In this document: positions 6,633-14,562 of the stretch, piece after piece
Layout of the letters: the number at the start of each line of letters is the position of its first letter
Numbering within the stretch: the stretch's first letter is position 1
Assembly: GCA_016293845.1 (NCBI GenBank)
Contig: JAEDDH010000036.1
Location: 1 to 20,589 of the forward strand
Length of the DNA: 20,589 nt
Direction of reading: 5' to 3'
Source of the DNA: Bacteroidales bacterium
GTDB lineage: Bacteria; Bacteroidota; Bacteroidia; Bacteroidales; UBA3824
Program-made: the position numbers and the translations under genes
The notes under the pieces: model-generated
Databases searched by the model: none
What the model saw: only the letters and a program-made list of their open reading frames with translations
What the model was told of the DNA's origin: nothing

Positions 6633-7439
6633 ATGAATCAAATGAACGAAAACAAACATATTATTGATGCTCCATCAACCAATGAAGAGGCATTAAATGA
6701 TTTACTTGACAATATGTATATCACTAACGTTGAAAGACGTTTGCGAGACCTCAATAATCCAACGGTTAATGATAAAAAAAGATGGATTTGGGAACTCATA
6801 CAAAATGCCAAGGATACAATTGCAAATAATCCGACTCGAAATGGTATTAATGTCAGGATTGAATTGGAAGGAGATATTGTTAGGTTTAAACACGATGGAG
6901 CTCCTTTTACCGCGAAATCGCGGTTGGGCTTGTTATACAAGTACAGCGATGGTAAAGAGAGTCAAGAAAGTACAGGCCGTTTTGGAACAGGTTTTTTGAC
7001 AACTCATTGTCTGTCAAAAATTGTTACCATAGAAAGTAATATGTACAAAGACAAAGAGCAAACAGAACTCTGTGGATTTCAAGTGACAATGTATCGCGAT
7101 GGACTCGTCAAAAATGACTTATTAGACGGTCTTAGAAAAATGAAATCCACTGATACTTTTTTTGACGAATTATTTGATTGGACAACGTTTACATATCACG
7201 TTAATTCTGATACCGGAAGAGAAGCAATTAAATTAGGAGTAGAAAATTTCCACGAAAACATTACTCAAACGATGCTTTTCTGCCAGGAACTCCATTCTAT
7301 TGTTTTGGATGATAATGGCAGAAGTACGACAATTATCAGAAAACCGATCCAAACACTTAGTGATAATGTTTTTCTTGCTACGTTTGAGATTACAGGAGAA
7401 AAACATTGCACAAGGCGTTTTTATCTATACTCATTTTGA
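6633..7439 (+). CDS. Sacsin-type GHKL ATPase, N-terminal part (frameshifted gene)
   Basis: This is the first 268-codon frame of a gene that continues in another frame to 10431. It carries a sacsin-like Bergerat (GHKL/HSP90-type) ATPase: the N-box WELIQNAKD (residues 53-61, Glu54 and Asn58), an Asp-Gly box in FKHDGAPF (Asp88), and a lid motif STGRFGTGFLTTH (113-125). These residues bind ATP and Mg2+. Homologous reading continues to FEITGE near 7398 and then degenerates to a stop at 7437-7439. The break sits at five As (7399-7403): removing one A restores GENIAQGVF in the downstream frame. The cause may be a real mutation, a sequencing error or a programmed event. Rejoined, the protein would have about 1265 residues. 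An ATG three codons later (6642) is an equally possible start. Confidence 0.85.
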   Translation: MNQMNENKHIIDAPSTNEEALNDLLDNMYITNVERRLRDLNNPTVNDKKRWIWELIQNAKDTIANNPTRNGINVRIELEGDIVRFKHDGAPFTAKSRLGLLYKYSDGKESQESTGRFGTGFLTTHCLSKIVTIESNMYKDKEQTELCGFQVTMYRDGLVKNDLLDGLRKMKSTDTFFDELFDWTTFTYHVNSDTGREAIKLGVENFHENITQTMLFCQELHSIVLDDNGRSTTIIRKPIQTLSDNVFLATFEITGEKHCTRRFYLYSF

Positions 7440-10431
7440 GGAGTCAAACGATAAACTAACTGCAAGATACAAGGCGGAACGTTCAATAAGACTTGATATT
7501 GCAGTTGAAGTTGACGATAGTAATTGTTTAGTAGAACACATAGGTAAGCCATCTCATTTTTGTGTTCTTCCATTGGTGGGTATCGAAAAACAACTTGCAG
7601 AGCCAATTATAATAAATTGCCCCGATTTTGAACCTGACAGCGAAAGGCAAAGTCTAATGCTTAGTGGTGTCGATTATAATGAAGAAAATAATGTCATAAC
7701 AGAAACGGGTATCAATCGACTTATTTATTCAAAAGTATTTCCACTATTTGAAAAAATAGTATCTTTCTTGTCATCAAACAATTATGGAAAACTATACTAT
7801 TTAGCGTATGGACTTGGAAAGATAATTGTAAAAAAAGATAATCTTGATGATAAATGGTATGAGGACAATGTAATAAAGGCTTATCGTGATGTATTGCTTA
7901 AATATCCTATTGCAAAGGCGTACCGAAACGAATCTATGTTGAATCTATCTGATTGTATCATTGTCGCTGAGAAAAAGGAATTTGAGACGGCACTATACAG
8001 TCTTCTAACCTCTTTATTTCCTTCGAATATTGTTACCGACAATCACGAATGGGCTCAATTTATTTGGAAAGACCAACTACGAGTTTGGACTTCGGAAGAT
8101 TTGTGCAAAGTAATAGAGTCAAAGGAGAATTTGACGAATATTCAATTGGCAGACAGAACCGTAATTGATTGGTATAATGCTTTTCTTGATTTCATTGCTA
8201 AGTATGATGAGCGATTATTAAAGGAGTATGCATTGTTGCCCAATATGAATGGTTTATTGCTCAAAAAAGATGAAAAGGTCTTCAAACAAGGTGAACATAT
8301 TACTACTTTTATCATTGAACTTGTAGAAAATCTTGGAAAAGATTTAAAACCTTTGTTGCTACATAATGAAATTACCACAGTAAATTTGGATGCCAAGTAC
8401 AACTCTCAGAGTTACAGTGCCGAAGTTAATCGGTTGTCGAAGTCTATTATTGATGATAAATCGATAAGTACTGATGATAAAGTGCTGAAACTTCTACCAT
8501 TGTTGTCAATAATACCCAATGATTCAACAAGATATGAAGAGGATTTCATTAAGAAAAGAAAAAGAATTTATGAAATTATTACATCCATCCATCAACAAAA
8601 CGAAGTAAATAGTTCGATAGACAACTCTTTGTTGGATTCAAGTTGGAAAGAAACAGACATTTGGTTCGAGACACACGTATTAGAATTTCTTCATAAAGTT
8701 GGTCATTTGAACAATCTTCCCGACGGGTTAAATAGTTGTTGGTTAAATGATTGCTTGGTGTCTCTTAATGTGCAGACATCACGACTAAATGAATATGCTG
8801 TTTTACCAAATCAAAATGGTGATTTTTGTTTTCAAGAAAAATTGTTTAAAGACGAGAATATATCAGATGCACTAAAAGATGATATTTTTGACTCTATTGA
8901 CATCAATTATAAAGATATTTTGGTGCACAAGGATATAGATGCCACAAGATTTTCTATTGTTCAATCTAAGAATACTAGAATCTTTGCAAATGAATTAAAG
9001 CCAAAATTTGCGAACTTGCAAAATAGTTCATCGGGCAATTTCTTCCGCTATTATTATCATCATTTCCCACAAGATAAATTGGATAAAATAGCGAGATACC
9101 TTATTAGTATATTGCCGTCAGATACTACATTGGACTTGTATAAATATCAAAAATCGTTATTCGATATTTCAAACAAGATTTTGGGCGAGGAGATAAATTA
9201 TACTGAACAGGAAATATGTTTTGACTCAATAGAGTTATGGCACGATGCGAATGTCTATGTCGCAAACCAAATTGCTGAAAAAATTTCAGAGATAGGTACA
9301 ATAGAAAAATTGTGCCTATCTCTTGGCAATTGCGGTACAAAAAATGCTTTTGAGTTATTAAATCATTTTTACGATTTTCTTTTGCATTATAATATTAAAT
9401 ATGCATCAATGTCTATTTTCCCAAATCAAAATGGTGAATTTAAGGTTTATAGTGCATTAAAAAAAGAGGAAGGACATATTGACGACATTTTGAAAAACAT
9501 TATTTGTTGTCTTGTTTCCAAAGAAGATGATTATAGAACTGTATTAATTGATAATCAATCTATTTTGAAACCACAAGTTTCTCTGAACATTGAAAATGCA
9601 TTTAGTTTCATTGATGGTAGAATATTCGAATTGTATGAGATTCCAACCAAAAGGAAAGATGCTACTTTCATACAGGCTGTTCATTTGCTTCTCGAAGAAT
9701 ACAATCAAGTAACGCAGAAACATTTTCCAAAGACTTATCCAATCAAAGACACAATCCTTATAGATGTGGTGTGGCCGCAGGAAAAGCGTGAGAAATTAAT
9801 GAAAATTAGCAACAAATTAACAGACGAAAAAATAGAAACAATCCTTGAAAATGATGCTGAAATTGAAGAACTTACCAATAGAGTTAATCAGTTAGAAAAT
9901 ACTATCTCTCAATTGTCTGTTATTCAAGAAATTGAAAATAAGTATCCTGGATTTGATTTTTCAACATTATTAGAAATTCTTGAAAAAGAACAAGGTCAGT
10001 TTAGTTTGTCTGATGTTGAACATAATGTTTCAGATGAACGCAAACTTGAAATTGGAGACGAAGGGGAGTGCTTTATTTATGAGAAGCTATGTGCTAAATT
10101 TGGAGAGGATAATGTCCATTGGAGCAATAAGGGTGATGCCGACAACTATCAGTACAAAAGAACATTTCAAGGAAAGGATTATTACTTTGTAAGGACAAGC
10201 CACGATTTTGATTTCAAATTGAACCACAACGGATTTCTATTTTATATAGAAGTGAAAACTACCGTAGGAAGTGTAAAAAACTGTCGCGATTTTCCATTGT
10301 TTTTTCAAACCAAAGAATGGGAATGGATTGACAATAATACAGAACAAGCATCGCACTATATAATAAGGGTGTTTGATATAGAAACCAATCCCAAAGCATA
10401 CTTTTTAAAACAAACATTAGAAATTGATTAA
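7300..10431 (+). CDS. Sacsin-type ATPase, C-terminal part with DUF3883 nuclease domain
   Basis: This frame continues the ATPase gene. Meaningful sequence starts near 7405 (NIAQGVFIYTHFEESND); the 35 codons before that overlap the upstream frame and look non-native. A long helical region of no known fold is followed by a coiled coil (about 9790-9960, EIEELTNRVNQLENTISQL). A C-terminal DUF3883 domain (about 10046-10420) shows IGDEGECFIYEKL, SHDFDFKL and FYIEVKTT, matching the E...D...ExK pattern of PD-(D/E)xK nucleases. ATPase plus DUF3883 is a recurrent architecture in prokaryotic defence loci, where ATP-driven sensing is thought to control nucleic acid cleavage. The gene is more AT-rich than the neighbouring RT and AraC genes, which suggests horizontal transfer. 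The RT gene starts 17 nt after its stop. Confidence 0.85.
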   Translation: MFWMIMAEVRQLSENRSKHLVIMFFLLRLRLQEKNIAQGVFIYTHFEESNDKLTARYKAERSIRLDIAVEVDDSNCLVEHIGKPSHFCVLPLVGIEKQLAEPIIINCPDFEPDSERQSLMLSGVDYNEENNVITETGINRLIYSKVFPLFEKIVSFLSSNNYGKLYYLAYGLGKIIVKKDNLDDKWYEDNVIKAYRDVLLKYPIAKAYRNESMLNLSDCIIVAEKKEFETALYSLLTSLFPSNIVTDNHEWAQFIWKDQLRVWTSEDLCKVIESKENLTNIQLADRTVIDWYNAFLDFIAKYDERLLKEYALLPNMNGLLLKKDEKVFKQGEHITTFIIELVENLGKDLKPLLLHNEITTVNLDAKYNSQSYSAEVNRLSKSIIDDKSISTDDKVLKLLPLLSIIPNDSTRYEEDFIKKRKRIYEIITSIHQQNEVNSSIDNSLLDSSWKETDIWFETHVLEFLHKVGHLNNLPDGLNSCWLNDCLVSLNVQTSRLNEYAVLPNQNGDFCFQEKLFKDENISDALKDDIFDSIDINYKDILVHKDIDATRFSIVQSKNTRIFANELKPKFANLQNSSSGNFFRYYYHHFPQDKLDKIARYLISILPSDTTLDLYKYQKSLFDISNKILGEEINYTEQEICFDSIELWHDANVYVANQIAEKISEIGTIEKLCLSLGNCGTKNAFELLNHFYDFLLHYNIKYASMSIFPNQNGEFKVYSALKKEEGHIDDILKNIICCLVSKEDDYRTVLIDNQSILKPQVSLNIENAFSFIDGRIFELYEIPTKRKDATFIQAVHLLLEEYNQVTQKHFPKTYPIKDTILIDVVWPQEKREKLMKISNKLTDEKIETILENDAEIEELTNRVNQLENTISQLSVIQEIENKYPGFDFSTLLEILEKEQGQFSLSDVEHNVSDERKLEIGDEGECFIYEKLCAKFGEDNVHWSNKGDADNYQYKRTFQGKDYYFVRTSHDFDFKLNHNGFLFYIEVKTTVGSVKNCRDFPLFFQTKEWEWIDNNTEQASHYIIRVFDIETNPKAYFLKQTLEID

Positions 10432-10448
10432 TATATTTTTTTACCACT

Positions 10449-12035
10449 ATGAAAAAACAAAAGAAATCCTTCCCAGCCTACACTCCGCCGTCCACCGTCC
10501 TCACACTTGATGCTGACAACGCGGAAAAATTCTTCTTGGAAACGCCGCAGTTTATGAACTGTGAGATGCCCGAATACATTGTATTTGACAATGTGTTGGA
10601 GTTTGTAAAAAGAAAAATAGGCAACAAGACATTCGACGAATGTTGCCAACATAATCCAGATGACATCCCCGACGTGTCGCTCAATATGCTTACCAACAAG
10701 GACGGACATTACGCTGTCAGACCATTGACACTCGCCAACCCGTATCTTTATTATTTCATAGTCAGAGAGTTGTGTAGCGAAAACAATTGGAAAGCGTTAA
10801 AGGATTGCTTTGAAAGATTCAAAGTGCCAAATTTCACTGCGTGCGCCATACCCGTTATTCCACAAGCAAACGAATCGTTTCATAAATCTACAACAATCCT
10901 AAATTGGTGGAACAATTTGGAACAGAGGGCGTTGGAATTGTCGTTGGAATACAAATATATGTTCATTACCGACATTACCAACTGTTACGGCACGGTAAAT
11001 CCGCAGACAATAGAGTGGGCGTTGACGCTGAAAGACACCGAGTTTGCCACCGACGAACATAGACCGATGGCGCAAAACATCATCCGATATTTGGCGGCGT
11101 TGCAACAAGGGCGCAACATCGGATTGCCACAGGGTGGAGTAGCGTTCAATTTGATTGGTGAAATAATCCTTGGATATTCTGACTTGTTGCTACACAATGA
11201 GATACATAAATATTTCAAGAAAGAAAAAATCAAAGAAGATTACGAAATAATCCGCTATTGCGACGATTACAGGATTTTCTGCAACAATATGAAAGTGTTG
11301 CAAGATATATCGTATATTTTGCAGCGTGTTTTGGAAAGCCTTAATTTCCGTATGAACAGCCAAAAGACTAAAATCAGCACGTCGATAGTAACGGATTCCA
11401 TCAAGCCCGACAAACTGTGGTACATCGAAAATACGCCGATTTTTAGGGGCAAGAATTGTCAGTTTGGTGGAATACAAAAGACGCTGATGTATATACTTCT
11501 ATTTGGTCGCAAGTTTCCAAATGGCGGACAACTCAAAACGATGCTCTCAAAACTCAGCAAGATAATCGAGAAACGTGAAAATATCCTCGAAAACAAAACC
11601 GCAATATGCGCCGTCGCTGCACAGATAGCCAGCGAAAACGTCAATATCAGCCATTACGCTCTGCAAATTGTCAGTCAAATGGTAGAGAGTATGAAACCCG
11701 ACGAACGCCGTGCGATTCTCGACAAGGTTGTTGCAAAACTCATCAACCGCCCCAACTCGCTTTACGACCAACTTTGGCTGCAAAATATCACATACAACGA
11801 TGATATCAAAAACGAAAAATTATCGCACAAAGAATACGATTTTCCTCTATGTCAACTCGTAGACGGCAAGAATGTTGCGTTGTGGAACAACTCGTGGCTA
11901 AAACCCACACTAACAGACGGTTTCCCCTACGACTCGATAATCGACACTCAGACCCTCAAAAATGCCAAAAATCGAATCACTTTCCGTGAACGCAGAAATT
12001 ACGACGAATGGGTTGATAGCGAAGATTGGGGCTGA
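10449..12035 (+). CDS. Reverse transcriptase, defence-type (UG/DRT-like)
   Basis: This 528-residue protein is an RNA-directed DNA polymerase. It has RPLTLANPYLYYFIV (about 91-105), motif A FITDITNCYG (Asp175), GLPQGG (225-230), the catalytic YCDD box in IIRYCDDYRIF (270-273) and FRMNSQKTKIS (300-310). All polymerase residues look intact, so it should be active. The C-terminal 190 residues are helical with no domain I recognise. No maturase, HNH or integrase domain is present, and no retron-type msr/msd lies next to it, which argues against group II intron, DGR or retron origin. It resembles the unknown-group RTs that include the DRT defence systems, but I cannot assign a DRT class. It starts 17 nt after the ATPase-nuclease gene, so they are co-transcribed. 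Its RNA template is unknown; the folded RNA at 5931-6053 is one candidate. Confidence 0.88.
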   Translation: MKKQKKSFPAYTPPSTVLTLDADNAEKFFLETPQFMNCEMPEYIVFDNVLEFVKRKIGNKTFDECCQHNPDDIPDVSLNMLTNKDGHYAVRPLTLANPYLYYFIVRELCSENNWKALKDCFERFKVPNFTACAIPVIPQANESFHKSTTILNWWNNLEQRALELSLEYKYMFITDITNCYGTVNPQTIEWALTLKDTEFATDEHRPMAQNIIRYLAALQQGRNIGLPQGGVAFNLIGEIILGYSDLLLHNEIHKYFKKEKIKEDYEIIRYCDDYRIFCNNMKVLQDISYILQRVLESLNFRMNSQKTKISTSIVTDSIKPDKLWYIENTPIFRGKNCQFGGIQKTLMYILLFGRKFPNGGQLKTMLSKLSKIIEKRENILENKTAICAVAAQIASENVNISHYALQIVSQMVESMKPDERRAILDKVVAKLINRPNSLYDQLWLQNITYNDDIKNEKLSHKEYDFPLCQLVDGKNVALWNNSWLKPTLTDGFPYDSIIDTQTLKNAKNRITFRERRNYDEWVDSEDWG

Positions 12036-12128
12036 ATGTAATTGCGCTATATATTTAGCCTATTTTTTTTCGTGTTTTTGGGTATCAATCTCCGAAATTT
12101 GGGTAACGTCAATGCGGAAAATTATGAC

Positions 12129-12137
12129 TATCTTTGC
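12129..12137 (+). promoter_or_regulatory. -7 element of the AraC regulator promoter
   Basis: TATCTTTGC is a perfect TAnnTTTG element, 23 nt before the ATG at 12161. No TTTG lies at the standard spacing upstream. It overlaps the TTG codon at 12134, which shows that the apparent earlier start is not used. Confidence 0.6.
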
Positions 12138-12160
12138 CCTATAATCAAACCCCGAAAATT

Positions 12161-13051
12161 ATGCAACAGATTGATTTCAACACAGTTCAACAGTTCAACG
12201 ATTATTACGGATTTGAAACCTTGCATCCGCTTGTGAGCGTTGTGAGGTTCGACAAGGCGGTGGTTGTCGACGAATGTGATGTCCACTACGGATTGTACGC
12301 ATTGTTTTTGAAGGAAAACAAAGGCTGCCAACTCTCTTACGGACGCACCAAATACGATTTCGACGAGATGACCGTAACATCTTTTGCGCCCGGTCAGACG
12401 GTGCATATAGAGCCTAATCCCGATGTTTTGATGCCAAAATGGACGGCGTTGGTATTTCATCCCGACTTTTTGGCACGGACACAGTTGGGACGGCAGATGT
12501 CGCGTTATGAGTTTTTTTCTTACAGTAGCAACGAGGCTCTGCACCTCTCAAAGTCTGAAATCGAAATTTTCCGCAGCGTTTTGGATATGATTGGTCAAGA
12601 ACTCCGCCACGCCATCGACAAGCACACCCGCGAACTTATTGTCTCAAATATCGAATTGCTTTTGAACTATTGTCTGCGGTTTTACGACCGTCAGTTTATC
12701 ACCCGCGAGGAAATCAATCACGCCGTTGTAAAGAAATTTGAAGTACTTCTCCGCGATTATCTATCCCAACAGGCTGAATCTGAGGGTATTCCGTCGGTAG
12801 CATACTTTGCCGAAAAATGTAATCTCACTTCGGGATATTTTGGTGAATTGGTAAAAGTAGAAACCGGCATCACAGCACAAGATTTCATAGCCGACGCCAT
12901 CGTAACTCGCGCCAAAGAACTCCTCAACGACTCCACATTCAATATTTCGCAAGTGGCATACACCCTCGGTTTCGCCTATCCGCAGCATTTCGTGAGGTTT
13001 TTCAAACGCAAAACGGGCAAGACACCGACGGAATACAGGGGCGCGGCGTAG
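12161..13051 (+). CDS. AraC-family transcriptional regulator
   Basis: This is a 296-residue regulator. The N-terminal part (about 1-170) is a cupin-like sensing domain with the strings LYALFLKENKGCQLSYGRTK and TSFAPGQTVHI. The C-terminal 95 residues carry the two AraC helix-turn-helix motifs: AEKCNLTSGYFGELVKVETG and ISQVAYTLGFAYPQHFVRFF followed by KRKTGKTPTEYR. Family members bind promoters as activators in response to small molecules. The ATG at 12161 fits the promoter; a TTG at 12134 would add nine residues lying inside the -7 element. It follows the RT by 125 nt with its own promoter, so it probably does not belong to the defence operon. Its target genes are not evident. Confidence 0.9.
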   Translation: MQQIDFNTVQQFNDYYGFETLHPLVSVVRFDKAVVVDECDVHYGLYALFLKENKGCQLSYGRTKYDFDEMTVTSFAPGQTVHIEPNPDVLMPKWTALVFHPDFLARTQLGRQMSRYEFFSYSSNEALHLSKSEIEIFRSVLDMIGQELRHAIDKHTRELIVSNIELLLNYCLRFYDRQFITREEINHAVVKKFEVLLRDYLSQQAESEGIPSVAYFAEKCNLTSGYFGELVKVETGITAQDFIADAIVTRAKELLNDSTFNISQVAYTLGFAYPQHFVRFFKRKTGKTPTEYRGAA

Positions 13052-13129
13052 AATTGGGGCGCAGCATTATTATTACGACGCAACATAAAACTTTAACATA
13101 ATTTATTTCCATTCTTGCCACAGTATTGT

Positions 13130-13138
13130 TAACTTTGC
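13130..13138 (+). promoter_or_regulatory. -7 promoter element almost touching an ATG
   Basis: TAACTTTGC matches TAnnTTTG. The ATG of the mini-lipoprotein begins only 4 nt downstream, so a transcript from this promoter would have almost no 5' leader. Confidence 0.45.
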
Positions 13139-13141
13139 GGC

Positions 13142-13318
13142 ATGATTTTTAGGTTGTTGATATTATTAAGCATCTTGGTTTCAACGTCTTGCGCAGTAGA
13201 GTCGCGGGATGCGGGGGGGGTGTATGCCGACGACAGCCAACAATCTTTGTGGAACGACGGATGCTCGTCTGAGTTGCAGAACCCAAATTTTTCGTGGTTC
13301 GGACTTGTTGAAAGTTGA
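13142..13318 (+). CDS. Mini-lipoprotein ORF with a G8 tract
   Basis: This 58-residue ORF starts MIFRLLILLSILVSTSCAVE, a lipoprotein-like signal with a candidate lipidated Cys17. It continues DAGGVYADDSQQSLWNDG and has no domain I know. A run of eight Gs (13213-13220) lies in frame; one base fewer would extend the frame to 13334, and one more would end it early. The opposite strand is also open across this region (down from about 13569), with protein-like strings such as TENAKEIEQLSEIIFQMA, so the true coding strand is uncertain. It may be part of a repeated element and not a gene. Confidence 0.35.
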   Translation: MIFRLLILLSILVSTSCAVESRDAGGVYADDSQQSLWNDGCSSELQNPNFSWFGLVES

Positions 13319-13410
13319 AATATCTCGTTAAGGAAAGACTGCGTGTTTGCCATCTGAAATATTATTTCGGACAGTTGCTCTATTTCCTTTGCATTCTCCG
13401 TAATTGATTT

Positions 13411-13794
13411 GCCATTAACACATTCGAAACCACCGACGTTGCGTTTGCTGTTGACAGCATTCCCGCTGTGTTTTCGGTAAGCCGCGACCCTTTTATTGTG
13501 CTTACAAGCAATATTTTCGCTATTCTCGGACTTAGGGCTCTGTACTTTGCATTGGCGGCTGTCTCGCAATATTTCAATTATCTAAAATATGGCTTGGGTG
13601 TGATTCTGATTTTTATTGGAATCAAAATGTTGCTCGAAATGGACGGTTACGTCAACGCAGTTTTCCAACATTTTGGCTGTGAAATCGCCGTACCGCACAT
13701 CGAAATCCCAACGCCCGTAAGTCTTATTGTAATATTCTCTGTGTTAGGACTTTCTATGGCACTTTCAGCAATCATTAAAACAAAAGAAAAATAA
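13411..13794 (+). pseudogene. C-terminal fragment of a TerC-family membrane protein
   Basis: The frame after TGA 13405-13407 reads TFETTDVAFAVDSIPAVFSV then SRDPFIVLTSNIFAILGLRA, which is the conserved centre of TerC/Alx proteins (metal ion homeostasis, inner membrane). It continues through two more membrane segments to a normal end at 13794. The 127 remaining residues are under half of the usual 250-330, and there is no proper start: the N-terminal half is missing. A GTG at 13468 could give a 108-residue product, but it would lack the conserved acidic helix. The sequence upstream of 13411 is unrelated. Confidence 0.75.
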
Positions 13795-13800
13795 ACATAT

Positions 13801-13914
13801 ATGGAACGATTCTTTTTAGTAACGGCTGTATTGGCGTTTGCGAGCATTTGGGCTTGCAAGGTGGGCTACAAGGTTGGAGTTCCGATTTTGCTGATTATAT
13901 CGCACACGATATAA
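13801..13914 (+). pseudogene. N-terminal fragment of a K+/H+ (NhaP2/CPA1-type) antiporter
   Basis: An ATG six bases after the TerC stop opens a 37-residue frame, FLVTAVLAFASIWACKVGYK then VGVPILLI. This resembles the first membrane segment of potassium/proton antiporters, which normally continues into FLAxGMLAG. Here it turns into ISHTI and a stop. The homology ends near 13894, exactly where the first CGATAT palindrome of the gpx promoter region begins, so this is a rearrangement junction. Confidence 0.55.
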
Positions 13915-13915
13915 T
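13894..13915 (+). promoter_or_regulatory. Operator palindrome 1 (candidate OhrR site)
   Basis: ATTATATCG and CGATATAAT form a perfect 9-bp inverted repeat around CACA. The same CGATAT core recurs twice in the next 80 nt, centred 44 and 80 nt downstream, over the gpx promoter. Spaced inverted repeats of this size are typical of MarR/OhrR binding sites. Confidence 0.55.
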
Positions 13916-13940
13916 GTTAAATTATCTTAAAATCTAAAAA

Positions 13941-13992
13941 ATATCGCTTGCGATATAAAAGTTATTTTCTAATTTTGCATCGTGAACGATAT
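13941..13992 (+). promoter_or_regulatory. gpx-ohrR promoter with two overlapping operator palindromes
   Basis: The -7 element TAATTTTG is at 13970-13977, with a CTTG in the -33 position (13947-13950) 19 nt upstream. Palindrome 2 (ATATCGC, TT, GCGATAT; 13941-13956) covers the -33 element. Palindrome 3 (ATCG, TGAA, CGATAT; 13979-13992) covers the transcription start area. TTATCTTAAAAT (13922-13933) and its inverse (13998-14009) flank the whole. A repressor bound here would block the polymerase. Autoregulation by the OhrR-type protein encoded in the operon is the likely reading. Confidence 0.6.
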
Positions 13993-14014
13993 AAATAATT
14001 TTAAGATAAAAGAT

Positions 14015-14560
14015 ATGGCAAAGATTTATGATTTTAAGGCTCTTACGAGCAGAGGTAAAGAACTCGATTTCAAGGAGTTTGAGGGTATGGTGTTGTTGAT
14101 TGTCAACACAGCAAGCAAGTGTGGTTTCACTCCGCAGTTTGCAGGTTTGGAAGAGTTGAACCAAAAATTCAAGGACAAAGGATTGGTTGTAATCGGCTTT
14201 CCGTGCAATCAGTTTGCATCGCAAGACCCGGGCAGCGACAGCGAGATTGAGGGTTTCTGCCAACTGAACTATGGCGTAACGTTCCAAATTATGAAAAAAA
14301 TCGATGTCAACGGTGCAAATGCCGACCCGATTTTTGAGTATCTCAAATCGCAGGCTCCCACCGAGGAGTACAATGGTTTGAAAGCCAAAGCCGCCAAAAC
14401 TCTCTTCAAGACCATCAGCAAGAGCGTGGAGAAAGACAGCGACATCAAATGGAATTTCACCAAGTTCTTGATTTCCAAGGACGGCGAAACTATCAAGCGT
14501 TACGCTCCCACCACCGAGCCAAAGGATTTTGAAAACGATGTAGAATCAATGTTGGCTTAA
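14015..14560 (+). CDS. Glutathione peroxidase-family thiol peroxidase
   Basis: This 181-residue protein reduces hydroperoxides. In bacteria these Cys-type enzymes usually use thioredoxin and not glutathione. The peroxidatic Cys sits in IVNTASKCGFTPQ (about residues 28-40). The second family motif is GFPCNQFASQDPGSDSEI, and the catalytic Trp/Asn are in KWNFTKFLI. Length is normal and no signal peptide is seen, so it is cytoplasmic. I chose ATG 14015 because a GTG at 13982 lies inside the operator and start region. It is followed 2 nt later by an OhrR-type regulator, so organic peroxide probably induces the pair. Confidence 0.93.
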   Translation: MAKIYDFKALTSRGKELDFKEFEGMVLLIVNTASKCGFTPQFAGLEELNQKFKDKGLVVIGFPCNQFASQDPGSDSEIEGFCQLNYGVTFQIMKKIDVNGANADPIFEYLKSQAPTEEYNGLKAKAAKTLFKTISKSVEKDSDIKWNFTKFLISKDGETIKRYAPTTEPKDFENDVESMLA

Positions 14561-14562
14561 TT

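Noticed and set aside
7396..7404. Classical -1 programmed frameshift in the ATPase gene
   Set aside because: The move needed is +1 (or -2), not -1, so the A-rich run does not act as a standard -1 slippery heptamer in the required direction.
10449..12035. RT as a group II intron, DGR or retron component
   Set aside because: No maturase or HNH domain, no template/variable repeat pair and no adjacent msr/msd-type RNA; the context is a defence-like operon.
12134..12160. TTG start extending the AraC regulator by nine residues
   Set aside because: It overlaps the -7 promoter element TATCTTTGC, so it cannot be in the transcript.
13982..14014. GTG start extending the peroxidase by 11 residues
   Set aside because: It falls in the operator and start-site region; the family start MAKIYDF fits ATG 14015.
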